From Pseudomonadota bacterium (GTDB taxonomy: Bacteria; Pseudomonadota; Alphaproteobacteria; Rhizobiales; Xanthobacteraceae): a DNA stretch of 30,217 nucleotides. Position 1 is the first letter of the stretch. Each line of letters starts with the position of its first letter. Where the stretch lies: NCBI GenBank assembly GCA_023423415.1, contig JAFAFP010000223.1, forward strand, positions 1-30,217, in the 5' to 3' direction. Under the pieces are notes generated by a model. The model was not told the origin of the DNA. It did not search any database and saw only the letters and a program-made list of their open reading frames with translations. Below are positions 17,137 to 25,520 of this stretch, piece by piece. The position numbers were made by a program, and so were the translations under genes.

Positions 17137-18732
17137 ATGGCGCACGAACGGCTTTATCTCTTCGACACGACGCTGCGCGACGGCGCGCAGACCAACGGGG
17201 TCGACTTCACGTTGAACGACAAGATCGTGCTGGCTCAAATGCTGGCTGATCTCGGTATCGATTATGTCGAAGGCGGCTATCCCGGCGCCAATCCGACAGA
17301 CACTGACCTGTTCGCCGAAAACCGCGGTCTGAACACGACATTTACTGCTTTCGGTATGACACGGCGTCCCGGACGCTCGGCATCCAACGATCCGGGTGTT
17401 GCCGCGCTGCTCGATGCGAAGGCCGATGCGATCTGCTTCGTTGCCAAGTCGTCCGATTATCAGGTGCGGGTCGCACTGGAGACGACGCTTGAAGAAAATC
17501 TCGCATCGATCCGTGACAGCGTTGCAGCCGCAAAAGCCAAAGGCCGTGAGGTACTAGTCGATTGCGAGCACTTCTTCGATGGCTACAAGGCCAATCCGGA
17601 TTATGCGCTGTCTTGTGCCAAGGCGGCTTATGATGCCGGTGCGCGTTGGGTGGTGCTGTGCGACACCAACGGCGGCACGCTGCCGCACGAGGTCGAGCAG
17701 ATTGTTGGCGCAGTGACGAAAGCCATTCCTGGAGGTCACATCGGCATCCATGCCCACAACGACACCGAGCAGGCCGTCGCCAATTCGCTGGCGGCGGTAC
17801 GCGCCGGCGCACGTCAGATTCAGGGCACGCTGAACGGTCTTGGCGAACGCTGCGGTAATGCCAATCTCGTGTCGATCATCCCGACACTCAAGTTAAAGAG
17901 CGAATTCTCCGATCGGTTCGAGATCAATGTGTCGGACGAGCAGTTGAAAGGACTGGCCGCGGCTTCGCGCAAGCTCGATGATATGTTGAATCGCGTGCCC
18001 AACCGCCACGCGCCATATGTCGGGGACAGCGCGTTCGCGACCAAGGCTGGCATTCATGCCTCCGCCATCCTGAAAGATCCCGCGACCTACGAGCATGTTT
18101 TGCCTGGGGCGGTCGGCAATCGCCGGCGTGTGCTAGTGTCGGATCAGGGCGGCCGATCCAACTTGCTTTCGGAACTCGAGCGCATCGGCATGACCGTGGA
18201 CAAGAACGATCCACGCATCGCCCGGTTGCTTGAAGAGGTCAAGGAACGCGAGGCGCTCGGCTACGCTTATGAAGGCGCCGACGCTTCGTTCGAATTGCTG
18301 GCGCGGCGCATCATCGGCAAGGTGCCGGACTATTTCGATGTCGAGCAGTTCGATGTGAATGTCGAACAGCGTTACAATGCAATCGGCAAGCGCGTTACTG
18401 TCGCGATGGCGGTGGTGAAGGTGAAGATCGATGGCGAAACCCTGATTTCGGCTGGCGAGGGCAATGGTCCGGTCAATGCGCTCGACGTCGCGCTGCGGAA
18501 AGACCTCGGCAAGTATCAGAAGTACATTGAGGGCCTGAAGCTCACGGACTACCGTGTGCGTATCCTCAATGCCGGCACCGAAGCGGTGACGCGTGTGATG
18601 ATCGAGAGCGAGGACGAGCAGGGTGATCGCTGGACCACAGTCGGTGTGTCGCCCAACGTGATCGAATCCTCGTTTCAGGCGCTGATGGATTCGATCGTGT
18701 ACAAGCTGGTGAAATCAGGCGCGACGGCGTGA
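17137..18732 (+). CDS. cimA: (R)-citramalate synthase
   Basis: Condenses pyruvate with acetyl-CoA to (R)-citramalate, the entry to the threonine-independent route to 2-oxobutyrate and isoleucine. The 531-residue protein has an HMGL-type TIM barrel with the catalytic start FDTTLRDGAQTNG (Arg14, Asp15) and the metal-binding HAHND at 205-209, then GTLNGLGERCGNANL. The C-terminal ~150 residues form a LeuA-type regulatory domain, so isoleucine feedback is likely. The DTTLRDGAQTNGVDF start and YVEGGYPGANPTD separate citramalate synthase from 2-isopropylmalate and homocitrate synthases. The start at 17137 gives the family N-terminus (MAHERLYLFD) and has GGTGAGG just before it. The VOC gene follows after four bases. 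Confidence 0.92.
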   Translation: MAHERLYLFDTTLRDGAQTNGVDFTLNDKIVLAQMLADLGIDYVEGGYPGANPTDTDLFAENRGLNTTFTAFGMTRRPGRSASNDPGVAALLDAKADAICFVAKSSDYQVRVALETTLEENLASIRDSVAAAKAKGREVLVDCEHFFDGYKANPDYALSCAKAAYDAGARWVVLCDTNGGTLPHEVEQIVGAVTKAIPGGHIGIHAHNDTEQAVANSLAAVRAGARQIQGTLNGLGERCGNANLVSIIPTLKLKSEFSDRFEINVSDEQLKGLAAASRKLDDMLNRVPNRHAPYVGDSAFATKAGIHASAILKDPATYEHVLPGAVGNRRRVLVSDQGGRSNLLSELERIGMTVDKNDPRIARLLEEVKEREALGYAYEGADASFELLARRIIGKVPDYFDVEQFDVNVEQRYNAIGKRVTVAMAVVKVKIDGETLISAGEGNGPVNALDVALRKDLGKYQKYIEGLKLTDYRVRILNAGTEAVTRVMIESEDEQGDRWTTVGVSPNVIESSFQALMDSIVYKLVKSGATA

Positions 18733-18736
18733 AGTC

Positions 18737-19117
18737 ATGATCGACCATGTGTCCGTCGCGGTTCGCGATCTAAAACGGGCGGTCATGTTTTACCAAGCTG
18801 TCCTTGCGACGCTTGGATACGAAAAGCTCGAAGTGCGCCCGGCAACCATCGCTTTCGGCAAGAAGTATTCGGAGTTCTGGATTTATCATCGGCCGCAGAT
18901 GACGGCCGTGCCCGATGATAGCGGCACACATGTCGCGCTGCGCGCCATAAGCCTCGAGATGGTCGATGCGTTCCATGCCGTGGCGCTCGTCAATGGCGGC
19001 ATGTCGGATGGCGCTCCGGGGCTTCGACCGCAGCATGGCGACGGCTACTATGCTGCTTTCATCCGCGATCTGGATGGCAACCGGATCGAAGCCGTTACCT
19101 TTGTGCAAAAGCCTTAG
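18737..19117 (+). CDS. VOC-family (glyoxalase/bleomycin-resistance fold) protein
   Basis: A 126-residue vicinal-oxygen-chelate protein. It shows the start MIDHVSVAVRDLKRAVMFYQAVLATLGY, with His4 as a usual metal ligand, and the end DGYYAAFIRDLDGNRIEAVTF, with the family's final Glu. The GLRPQHGDGYYAAF segment is typical of the small glyoxalase-like subgroup. The substrate is unknown. It begins four bases after the cimA stop and is probably the last gene of the cysS run. Its stop codon TAG overlaps the stop of the convergent LOG gene. Confidence 0.87.
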   Translation: MIDHVSVAVRDLKRAVMFYQAVLATLGYEKLEVRPATIAFGKKYSEFWIYHRPQMTAVPDDSGTHVALRAISLEMVDAFHAVALVNGGMSDGAPGLRPQHGDGYYAAFIRDLDGNRIEAVTFVQKP

Positions 19118-19719
19118 AGGCGCGAGGCCGCCTGCGCTTCCATCAGCTTTTCGGCTTCGGCGACAGGGGCCGCAGCCTCCATCAGCTTCGGCAGAATGTC
19201 TTCGACCTTGTCGGCGACGAGCAGGCTGACCGACCATCCGGCTCGAATGAAAGCCAGTTTCTGCATGTGCTCCAGCAGGGCGCAGAGAGGGTCCCAGAAA
19301 CCGCCAATGTTGGCAGCGAGAATCGGCTTTTTGTGACGGCCGAGCTGGGCCCAGGTGAGCTGTTCGACCAGTTCCTCAAGCGTTCCGACGCCGCCTGGCA
19401 GGGCAACGAACGCATCGGAACGCTCGAACATGATGCGCTTCCGCTCATGCATGTCGCGGGTGACGATCAGTTCCTGCGCGTCGGAATATGGTCGTTCGCG
19501 GTTGGTCAGAAACTCCGGGATGATTCCGGTCACCCGGCCGCCGCTGGCCATGGTCGCCGCCGCCACAGCCCCCATCAGCCCGACCGAGCCGCCGCCATAA
19601 ACCAGGCCGATATCGTTCTTGGCCAGGATGGTACCGAAGGCGTGCGCAGCCTTCACGAAGCTCGGGTCGGTTCCAGGGCCTGAACCGCAATAGACGCAAA
19701 TGTTACGAATCGTACTCAT
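19114..19719 (-). CDS. LOG-family protein (TIGR00730; cytokinin riboside 5'-monophosphate phosphoribohydrolase-like)
   Basis: A 201-residue Rossmann-fold protein of the LOG/YgdH family, which cleaves N6-modified or plain nucleoside monophosphates to base and ribose 5-phosphate. The signature residues are present: YCGSGPG at 10-16, YGGGSVGLMG at 41-50, MHERKR at 90-95 and PGGVGTLEE at 108-116. I use the ATG at 19719 (MSTIRNICVYCGS); the frame extends 22 codons upstream without family support. In plant-associated bacteria these proteins can make cytokinin, but purine nucleotide salvage is just as possible. Its stop (minus-strand TAA over 19114-19116) overlaps the TAG of the VOC gene. Confidence 0.92.
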   Translation of the reverse strand: MSTIRNICVYCGSGPGTDPSFVKAAHAFGTILAKNDIGLVYGGGSVGLMGAVAAATMASGGRVTGIIPEFLTNRERPYSDAQELIVTRDMHERKRIMFERSDAFVALPGGVGTLEELVEQLTWAQLGRHKKPILAANIGGFWDPLCALLEHMQKLAFIRAGWSVSLLVADKVEDILPKLMEAAAPVAEAEKLMEAQAASRL

Positions 19720-19870
19720 GCGATCACTGTTGCACTGGCGGGGAAAGGACGTAAAGGCGGGCACAACTACGATGTATGCGTTCAAGCTGCCTATTCCAAG
19801 GCTGCGAGAGGCGCTACAAGGCGGCCAAATGTTCCAAGATGGTTCCCGGCAGTAACAATATCCTAGAACC

Positions 19871-19887
19871 GCCCTATATCTGGCCGG
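19871..19887 (+). repeat. 17-base direct repeat, upstream copy
   Basis: GCCCTATATCTGGCCGG occurs here, 34 bases before the start of the Atm1-type gene, and again exactly at 20013-20029 inside that gene, where it encodes part of WPYIWPG. The two copies are 142 bases apart, so they are not in the same reading frame. Confidence 0.85.
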
Positions 19888-19920
19888 AAACCTCTTTCGA
19901 TTCAGGCATATTCCGACGAC

Positions 19921-21900
19921 ATGACCGCTCCCGCCGCCACGACCCGCGACCGTCCCACGCCGCAGGTCTCCGCGCAGAAGGGCGCTTTGATGCGCACCCT
20001 GTTGGCGCTGTGGCCCTATATCTGGCCGGGCGACCGCTCCGATCTGAAATGGCGGGTTGTATGGGCGATGGTGCTGCTGCTGGCGGCCAAGCTGATCACC
20101 ATCATCGTGCCATTTACCTTCAAATGGGCGACGGATGCGTTGTCCGGACAGCCGAGCGCGCCCGTCTTTGGCTCGTCATGGCTCGGCTGGGTCATCGCGG
20201 CGCCGATTCTGATGACCGTTGCCTATGGCGGCATGCGTATCCTGATGGCGCTGTTGACGCAGGTTCGCGATGGCATCTTTGCCAAGGTGGCGATGCACGC
20301 GGTGCGCCGTCTGGCGAATCTCACATTCGTCCACATGCACCAGCTCTCGCTTCGGTATCATCTGGAGCGCAAGACCGGCGGTCTGACGCGTGTGCTGGAG
20401 CGGGGCCGCAACGGCATCGAAACCATCGTTCGGATGGTGATCCTGCAACTCGTGCCGACAATCATCGAACTGGCGCTCATCGTCGGCGTACTGTTCTGGC
20501 AATTCGACTGGCGCTACGTGGTGGTGATCCTCGTCACCGTCACTGCGTACATGCTGTTCACCTATTACGCGACCGAATGGCGGATCTCCATCCGTCGCAA
20601 GATGAACGAGAGCGATACCGAGGCCAATACCAAGGCCATCGATTCGCTGCTGAACTACGAAACCGTCAAATATTTCGTCGCAGAAGATCGCGAAGCCAAG
20701 CGCTACGATCGTTCGATGGAGCGTTACGAGGACGCCAGCGTCAAGACCTATACCTCGCTCTCCGTCCTCAACGCTGGGCAGGCGGTGATCTTCACAGCAG
20801 GCCTTGGTCTGGCGATGGTGATGTGCGCCATCGGCGTACGTAGTGGCACCAACACTGTCGGCGATTTCGTCATGATCAACGCGATGATGATTCAGCTGTA
20901 TCAGCCGCTGAACTTCATGGGCATGGTATACCGCGAGATCAAACAGGCGGTGATCGACATCGAAACCATGTTCTCGATCCTGCAGCGCGATCCCGAAATC
21001 AGGGATGTGCCTGGTGCGCCTGCGTTGCGAGTGGAGAAGGGGGCGCTGCGGTTCGAAAATGTAACGTTCGCCTACGAGCCGACGCGTCCGATCCTGCGGG
21101 GCATCAGCTTCGAAGTCCCGGCAGGCCATACGGTGGCCATTGTCGGTCCCTCCGGCGCCGGCAAATCGACAATCTCGCGGTTGCTGTTCCGCTTCTATGA
21201 CATCTCCGGCGGCAAGATCCTGATCGACGATCAGGATATCCGCAACGTCACGCAAACCTCGCTGCGCACTGCTATCGGCATGGTTCCGCAGGATACCGTG
21301 CTGTTCAACGACACGCTTCGCTACAACATCCGCTATGGACGCTGGGACGCGACCGACGCGGAAGTGGAGGAGGCGGCGCGCCTTGCCCAGATCGACGCAT
21401 TCATCAAGCTCAGTCCGAAGGGTTACGAGACCGAAGTCGGCGAGCGCGGACTGAAACTGTCCGGTGGGGAGAAGCAACGGGTTGCCATCGCTCGTACGAT
21501 TCTGAAGGCGCCGCCGATCCTGGTGCTCGATGAGGCGACGTCTGCGCTCGATAGCCATACCGAAAAGGAAATTCAGGACGCGCTCGATCGCGTGTCCAGG
21601 GGGCGCACCACGCTGGTGATCGCACATCGTCTTTCGACCATCGTGCAGGCCGACGAGATCATTGTGCTGGAAGCCGGCCGCATTGCCGAGCGCGGCACGC
21701 ATCAGCAGTTGCTCGCCCGCGACGGGCTATACGCCAGCATGTGGAATCGCCAGCGCGAAGCCGAAGCCGCGCGCGAGAAGCTTGCAATGGCGGAAGAGGA
21801 CGAACTCGCTCCGAACCGGAATCCGCCGAAAGTGGATGACGATGTTTCGGGCGCTGACGACATCGCGCCGCGCACGCCCGCGGACGTTCTGGGGGGATAG
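19921..21900 (+). CDS. Atm1/ABCB7-type ABC transporter, fused permease and ATPase
   Basis: A 659-residue half transporter of the Atm1 (heavy-metal tolerance/HMT) class, which as a homodimer exports glutathione-linked metal or sulfur species; mitochondrial Atm1 descends from such alphaproteobacterial proteins. The class signature is clear in the sixth-helix region: LLNYETVKYFVAEDREAKRY, then a YEDASVKTYTSLSVLNAGQ stretch. ATPase motifs: Walker A GPSGAGKST near 409, signature LSGGEKQR near 513, Walker B ILVLDEATSALDS near 534, and IAHRLST. It ends in a ~45-residue acidic tail. A 17-base stretch just after the start is duplicated upstream. psd begins two bases after the stop, so they form one transcript. 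Confidence 0.9.
   Translation: MTAPAATTRDRPTPQVSAQKGALMRTLLALWPYIWPGDRSDLKWRVVWAMVLLLAAKLITIIVPFTFKWATDALSGQPSAPVFGSSWLGWVIAAPILMTVAYGGMRILMALLTQVRDGIFAKVAMHAVRRLANLTFVHMHQLSLRYHLERKTGGLTRVLERGRNGIETIVRMVILQLVPTIIELALIVGVLFWQFDWRYVVVILVTVTAYMLFTYYATEWRISIRRKMNESDTEANTKAIDSLLNYETVKYFVAEDREAKRYDRSMERYEDASVKTYTSLSVLNAGQAVIFTAGLGLAMVMCAIGVRSGTNTVGDFVMINAMMIQLYQPLNFMGMVYREIKQAVIDIETMFSILQRDPEIRDVPGAPALRVEKGALRFENVTFAYEPTRPILRGISFEVPAGHTVAIVGPSGAGKSTISRLLFRFYDISGGKILIDDQDIRNVTQTSLRTAIGMVPQDTVLFNDTLRYNIRYGRWDATDAEVEEAARLAQIDAFIKLSPKGYETEVGERGLKLSGGEKQRVAIARTILKAPPILVLDEATSALDSHTEKEIQDALDRVSRGRTTLVIAHRLSTIVQADEIIVLEAGRIAERGTHQQLLARDGLYASMWNRQREAEAAREKLAMAEEDELAPNRNPPKVDDDVSGADDIAPRTPADVLGG
20013..20029 (+). 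repeat. 17-base direct repeat, copy inside the Atm1-type gene
   Basis: Second exact copy of GCCCTATATCTGGCCGG (first at 19871-19887). Here it is coding, for residues around 31-37 of the transporter. Confidence 0.85.
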
Positions 21901-21902
21901 TT

Positions 21903-22601
21903 ATGTCGATCGCCAATTCGATCAAATCTCAGCTTGTGCCAATTCATCCGCAAGGCTTGCCGTTCATCGGCGCCTTTGCGCTCGCGAGCCTGATTTTGTT
22001 CTGGATCTGGTCGCCGCTCGGCTGGATCGGCGTCATTCTGACTCTCTGGTGCGTTTACTTCTTCCGCGATCCACCGCGTGTGACACCGGTACGAGAGGGC
22101 ATCGTCGTATCGCCGGCTGACGGCCGCGTCAGTCTCGTAGCGAACGTCGTGCCGCCGAAAGAGCTCGATCTTGGTGAACGCCCGCTGCCGCGTATCTCGG
22201 TCTTTATGAGCGTGTTCGACTGCCACGTGAACCGCAGCCCAATGGCGGGGCGGGTGGAACGCATCGTTTATAGTGCCGGCACCTTCCTCAATGCCGATCT
22301 CGACAAGGCAAGCGAAGACAACGAGCGTAATTCTCTGGTGATCGCTACTGCAAATGGTCGTATCGGCGTGGTGCAGATCGCCGGTCTCATCGCCCGGCGC
22401 ATTCTCTGTTTCGTGCGCGAGGGAGAGTCGCTCGGCGCCGGCGATCGTTTCGGCCTGATCCGGTTCGGCTCACGGCTCGACGTCTATTTGCCGGAGGGAG
22501 CGCGGCCTTTGGTCGCCGAAGGGCAGACCGCGATTGCCGGCGAGACCGTCCTGGCCGACCTCAATGGCTCGGAAGGCCCGCGCAACTTCAAGGTGGGTTA
22601 A
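21903..22601 (+). CDS. psd: Phosphatidylserine decarboxylase proenzyme
   Basis: Decarboxylates phosphatidylserine to phosphatidylethanolamine at the inner membrane. It is the short archaeal/rhizobial-type Psd (232 residues): an N-terminal hydrophobic pair of segments (FIGAFALASLILFWIW, LGWIGVILTLWCVYFF), then PADGRVS, VFMSVFDCHVNRSP and the self-cleavage site Gly189-Ser190 (RFGSRLDVYLP), where Ser becomes the pyruvoyl group of the alpha chain. It begins two bases after the Atm1-type gene, with GGGGGG just upstream. pssA, which makes its substrate, follows 56 bases later, so substrate synthesis and use are encoded together. Confidence 0.95.
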   Translation: MSIANSIKSQLVPIHPQGLPFIGAFALASLILFWIWSPLGWIGVILTLWCVYFFRDPPRVTPVREGIVVSPADGRVSLVANVVPPKELDLGERPLPRISVFMSVFDCHVNRSPMAGRVERIVYSAGTFLNADLDKASEDNERNSLVIATANGRIGVVQIAGLIARRILCFVREGESLGAGDRFGLIRFGSRLDVYLPEGARPLVAEGQTAIAGETVLADLNGSEGPRNFKVG

Positions 22602-22657
22602 CCGTAACGGATCACCGGGAGATGGCGGCACGCAGAAGAGTTTGATAGGGTGTCTGG

Positions 22658-23548
22658 ATGATATTCTCACCTGTCGATCCTAATGGCTCCGGGCCGCGCC
22701 GCCGGCGTTTCCGCACCATTCCCGTCCGCCTCCTGCTGCCGAACATGATCACCCTGCTGTCGCTGTGCGCGGGGTTGACCGCAATCCGCTTGGCTATCGA
22801 GGGCAAGATCGAATGGGCGCTGGGCGCGATCGTGTTTGCCGCCGTGCTGGATGGCGTCGACGGGCGTGTCGCGCGGATGCTGAAGGGGCAATCGCGTTTC
22901 GGCGCCGAGCTGGATAGTCTGGCCGATTTCGTGAATTTTGGCGTGGTTCCGGGGCTCATCCTCTACTTTTGGGGTCTCAACGAACTGGGTGCGATCGGCT
23001 GGATCGCGGCGCTCGTGTTCGCGATCTGTATGAGCCTTCGTCTGGCGCGCTTCAATGTCATGGCAGACGACCCTAATCGTCCGGCCTGGATGGGAAATTT
23101 CTTCACCGGCGTGCCGGCGCCGGCTGGTGCCATCATCGTGCTGCTGCCGATTTACGTGAACCTGCTCGGCCTGCCGCGTCTGAATGCGATCGCCTGCGTC
23201 TATACGCTCATCGTTGCCTTCCTGCTGGTATCGACACTGCCGGTCTTCTCCGGCAAGAAACTCGGCACGCGGGTGCGACCGGATCTGGTGCTGCCGATCT
23301 TCGTGGCCATTGTGCTGTTTGTGGCGCTGCTCGTCAGCTATCCGTGGGTGGTGCTGACCATCGGTACGCTCGCCTATCTGGGATCACTGCCGTTCGGCTG
23401 GATGTCCGCCCAGAAATTCAGGCGGCAAGATGCCGAGGCTGCAGCGGCACGCGCACCGGAGACGGCCCCAGTGCCGACCGATGGCGGCGGCGCGCAAGTC
23501 AGCATCTCGCACTCCGAGGATGAGGAAAGGCCGAGCCGTCTCAACTGA
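22658..23548 (+). CDS. pssA: CDP-diacylglycerol-serine O-phosphatidyltransferase
   Basis: Makes phosphatidylserine from CDP-diacylglycerol and serine in the inner membrane, feeding Psd encoded just upstream. The CDP-alcohol phosphatidyltransferase motif is complete: Asp65, Asp68-Gly69, Ala72-Arg73, Gly82, Asp86 and Asp90 (LDGVDGRVARML, then FGAELDSLADFVNFG). About eight hydrophobic segments follow the first (LLLPNMITLLSLCAGLTAI). The last ~45 residues are soluble and charged (RRQDAEAAAARAPETAPVP). 296 residues is within the normal range for the integral-membrane type. The 172-base gap after it (23549-23720) shows only a 10-base palindrome, AGAGCGCTCT at 23613-23622. Confidence 0.94.
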   Translation: MIFSPVDPNGSGPRRRRFRTIPVRLLLPNMITLLSLCAGLTAIRLAIEGKIEWALGAIVFAAVLDGVDGRVARMLKGQSRFGAELDSLADFVNFGVVPGLILYFWGLNELGAIGWIAALVFAICMSLRLARFNVMADDPNRPAWMGNFFTGVPAPAGAIIVLLPIYVNLLGLPRLNAIACVYTLIVAFLLVSTLPVFSGKKLGTRVRPDLVLPIFVAIVLFVALLVSYPWVVLTIGTLAYLGSLPFGWMSAQKFRRQDAEAAAARAPETAPVPTDGGGAQVSISHSEDEERPSRLN

Positions 23549-23720
23549 TTGCAGCCATCCGAGAGGAGGCCCTGCTGCGTGCTCCAGGCGCGACCGGTAA
23601 CGGGTAAATCCGAGAGCGCTCTTGCGCATCGATGCCGACCCATGCGGCAATAGGCGGCGTAGTCCGACAAACGGGTGCCGCAAATTACGACAATAACGGC
23701 GGCGGACGAGGGGAGACTCA

Positions 23721-24764
23721 ATGACGATCCGACGTCGCTATTTCCTCAGCCTGGCCGGGGCTATCGTTGCCGCGCCTGCCGTCATACGGATGGCATCCGC
23801 CCAGACGCCGCAGGTCACGCTCAAGCTTCACCACTTCCTGTCGCCGGTTGCCAATGCCCATACGCGGCTGCTGGCGCCGTGGGCGCGCAAGGTCGAAGCC
23901 GATTCCGCTGGCCGAATCAGGATCGATATCTATCCGTCCATGCAGCTCGGCGGTTCGCCGCCGCAGCTCTATGATCAGGCGCGCGACGGCGTTGCCGATA
24001 TCGTCTGGACCCTGCCGGGCGCGACGCCCGGCCGTTTTCCGAAGATTGAAGTGTTTGAACTCCCGTTCGTCGCCAACAAACGGGCGATTGTGAATGCGCA
24101 GGCTGTCCAGGCGCTTTACGAGGCGCAACTGCGGGACGAGTTTAAGGACGTGCAACCGCTCTGCCTCTGGGCGCACGACCATGGGGTCATCCATACGAGC
24201 AAGCAGGTCAAGTCGATCGAGGACATGAGGGGCCTGAAGCTGCGCTCACCGACACGCCTTGCCGGCGAAGCATTGAAAGCACTGGGTGCGAACGGCGTTC
24301 TGATGCCGGTCACGCAGGTGGCGGACGCGTTGACGCATCGTGCGATCGATGGCTGTGTCGTGCCGTGGGAAGTGGTGCCTGCGATCAAGGTGCAGGAGGC
24401 CGTCAAATTCCATACCGCCTTTGTCGGTTCGCCGACGCTCTATACCGCGACGTTCATTCTTGCCATGAACAAGCGCAAGTACGACGCGATGCCCGGCGAT
24501 CTGCGGAAGATTATCGATCAGAATGCGGGGCAGGCTGCCGCTCAAGTCGCCGGGAAAATGTGGGACGAGCAGGCGGTCGTGGTCGAAGACATGGTTGCCA
24601 AGCGTGGCAACACGATCACGCAGCTAGAGAAGGTCGAGATCGATCGCTGGCGGAAAGCGGCGCAGCCGGTCATCGATGCGTGGTTGAAGTCAGCCAAGGG
24701 GTTCAACAGCGAGAAACTGCTCGCCGATGCGAAAGCGATGATGGCCAAGTACGACAAGGCCTGA
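23721..24764 (+). CDS. TRAP transporter substrate-binding protein (DctP family), orphan
   Basis: A periplasmic binding protein of the DctP family, 347 residues. The N-terminus MTIRRRYFLSLAGAIVAAPA has a twin-arginine (Tat) signal (RRYFL) with a hydrophobic core and an ASAQ cleavage region. DctP features are visible: QLGGSPPQLYDQARDGVADI, LPGATPGRFPKIEVFELPFV, and GLKLRSPTRLAGEALKALGA, where the conserved Arg usually binds a substrate carboxylate. GAGGGGAG precedes the ATG. No TRAP membrane subunits (DctQ/DctM) are in the window, so it either serves a distant permease or is a stand-alone receptor. The ligand is unknown, perhaps an organic acid by family. Confidence 0.9.
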   Translation: MTIRRRYFLSLAGAIVAAPAVIRMASAQTPQVTLKLHHFLSPVANAHTRLLAPWARKVEADSAGRIRIDIYPSMQLGGSPPQLYDQARDGVADIVWTLPGATPGRFPKIEVFELPFVANKRAIVNAQAVQALYEAQLRDEFKDVQPLCLWAHDHGVIHTSKQVKSIEDMRGLKLRSPTRLAGEALKALGANGVLMPVTQVADALTHRAIDGCVVPWEVVPAIKVQEAVKFHTAFVGSPTLYTATFILAMNKRKYDAMPGDLRKIIDQNAGQAAAQVAGKMWDEQAVVVEDMVAKRGNTITQLEKVEIDRWRKAAQPVIDAWLKSAKGFNSEKLLADAKAMMAKYDKA

Positions 24765-24778
24765 TGCAATCAGGTCTT
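24756..24778. terminator. Hairpin spanning two convergent stop codons
   Basis: AAGGCCTGA (24756-24764) pairs with TCAGGTCTT (24770-24778), nine pairs with one G-U and loop TGCAA. The left arm holds the TRAP gene stop and the right arm begins with the GST gene's stop. The symmetric position suggests a shared two-way terminator, although neither side has a long T-run. Confidence 0.45.
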
Positions 24779-25414
24779 GATCGGATGTCCTGGCATCAGG
24801 TCGTAGGGGTGCGCCCAGCCGGGCAGCGCCTTCATGCGATCGAGCCATGCCGCGATATTCTTGTGCGTGCCGGCGATATCGAAACCGAACTCCTCGGCAG
24901 GATAATAGAGGTAACCGGTCAGCGAGATGTCGGCGATGGTCGGATGATCGCCGATCACGAACGGCATGCGCGCCAGCCGCTTGTCGAGAATGGTGAGTGA
25001 ATTGTCGATTCGGCTCTTGAGGAAGGCCAATGCGCCAGCATCGCCCGCAGGCTTGGCGAAGTTGCGCAGGAAACGATATGGCCCGAGATAGCCGTTGAGC
25101 TTCTGGTTGTCGAAGATGATCCAGCGCAGCGCTTCCAGCCGCTCGTCTTCCGTGAGTGGATGGAATTTGCCCGTATGCTCAGCAAGATAGGTGAGGATCA
25201 CACCTGATTGCGTCAGTCGTTTGCCGTTGTGGTCCAGTACCGGCACTTCACCCATTTCATTGATGTCTTCGCGCCATTCGGGCGTCCGCGGCAGGCCCTT
25301 GCCGAAGAAATCGACAAACAGCGGTTTCCAGTCCGCACCGATGAGATTCAACATCAGCGCCACGCGATAAGCGTTACCGGACTGAGCGAAGCAATGAAGC
25401 GTGTATTCGGCCAT
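24770..25414 (-). CDS. Glutathione S-transferase family protein
   Basis: A cytosolic GST of 214 residues. The thioredoxin-like N-terminal domain runs from YTLHCFAQSGNAYRVALML, where the Ser/Asn region is the usual glutathione-activating site, to EMGEVPVLDHNGKRLTQSGVILTYLAE, where cis-Pro and Gln-Ser bind glutathione. The helical domain contains ARMPFVIGDHPTIADISLTGYLYY, the usual N-capping box. The start at 25414 (MAEYTLHC) fits the family; a longer frame upstream has no support. It is not of the zeta class, lacking the SSCSxR motif, so it is not an obvious maleylacetoacetate isomerase. It is divergent from the importer operon across 237 bases. The substrate is unknown. Confidence 0.9.
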   Translation of the reverse strand: MAEYTLHCFAQSGNAYRVALMLNLIGADWKPLFVDFFGKGLPRTPEWREDINEMGEVPVLDHNGKRLTQSGVILTYLAEHTGKFHPLTEDERLEALRWIIFDNQKLNGYLGPYRFLRNFAKPAGDAGALAFLKSRIDNSLTILDKRLARMPFVIGDHPTIADISLTGYLYYPAEEFGFDIAGTHKNIAAWLDRMKALPGWAHPYDLMPGHPIKT

Positions 25415-25520
25415 GTGTGCGTTCTTGTGTCGGTGCGGTGATACGGATTGGCGAGACAACGACGTTCTAAGGCCGAACGGATTGATTCCTCCGATACCAG
25501 CCCAGCGCAATGGCAGCATT

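Noticed and set aside
20176..21702. 508-codon minus-strand frame inside the Atm1-type gene
   Set aside because: The plus strand encodes a complete ABC transporter with all ATPase motifs; the antisense translation is His/Asp/Arg-rich and resembles no protein.
23613..23622. Palindrome AGAGCGCTCT before the TRAP gene as an operator
   Set aside because: Ten bases of simple symmetry in a GC-rich gap is weak evidence, with no promoter placed near it.
24770..25414. Reading the GST as the missing maleylacetoacetate isomerase
   Set aside because: It lacks the SSCSxR zeta-class motif and is about 13 kb from hmgA on the other strand.
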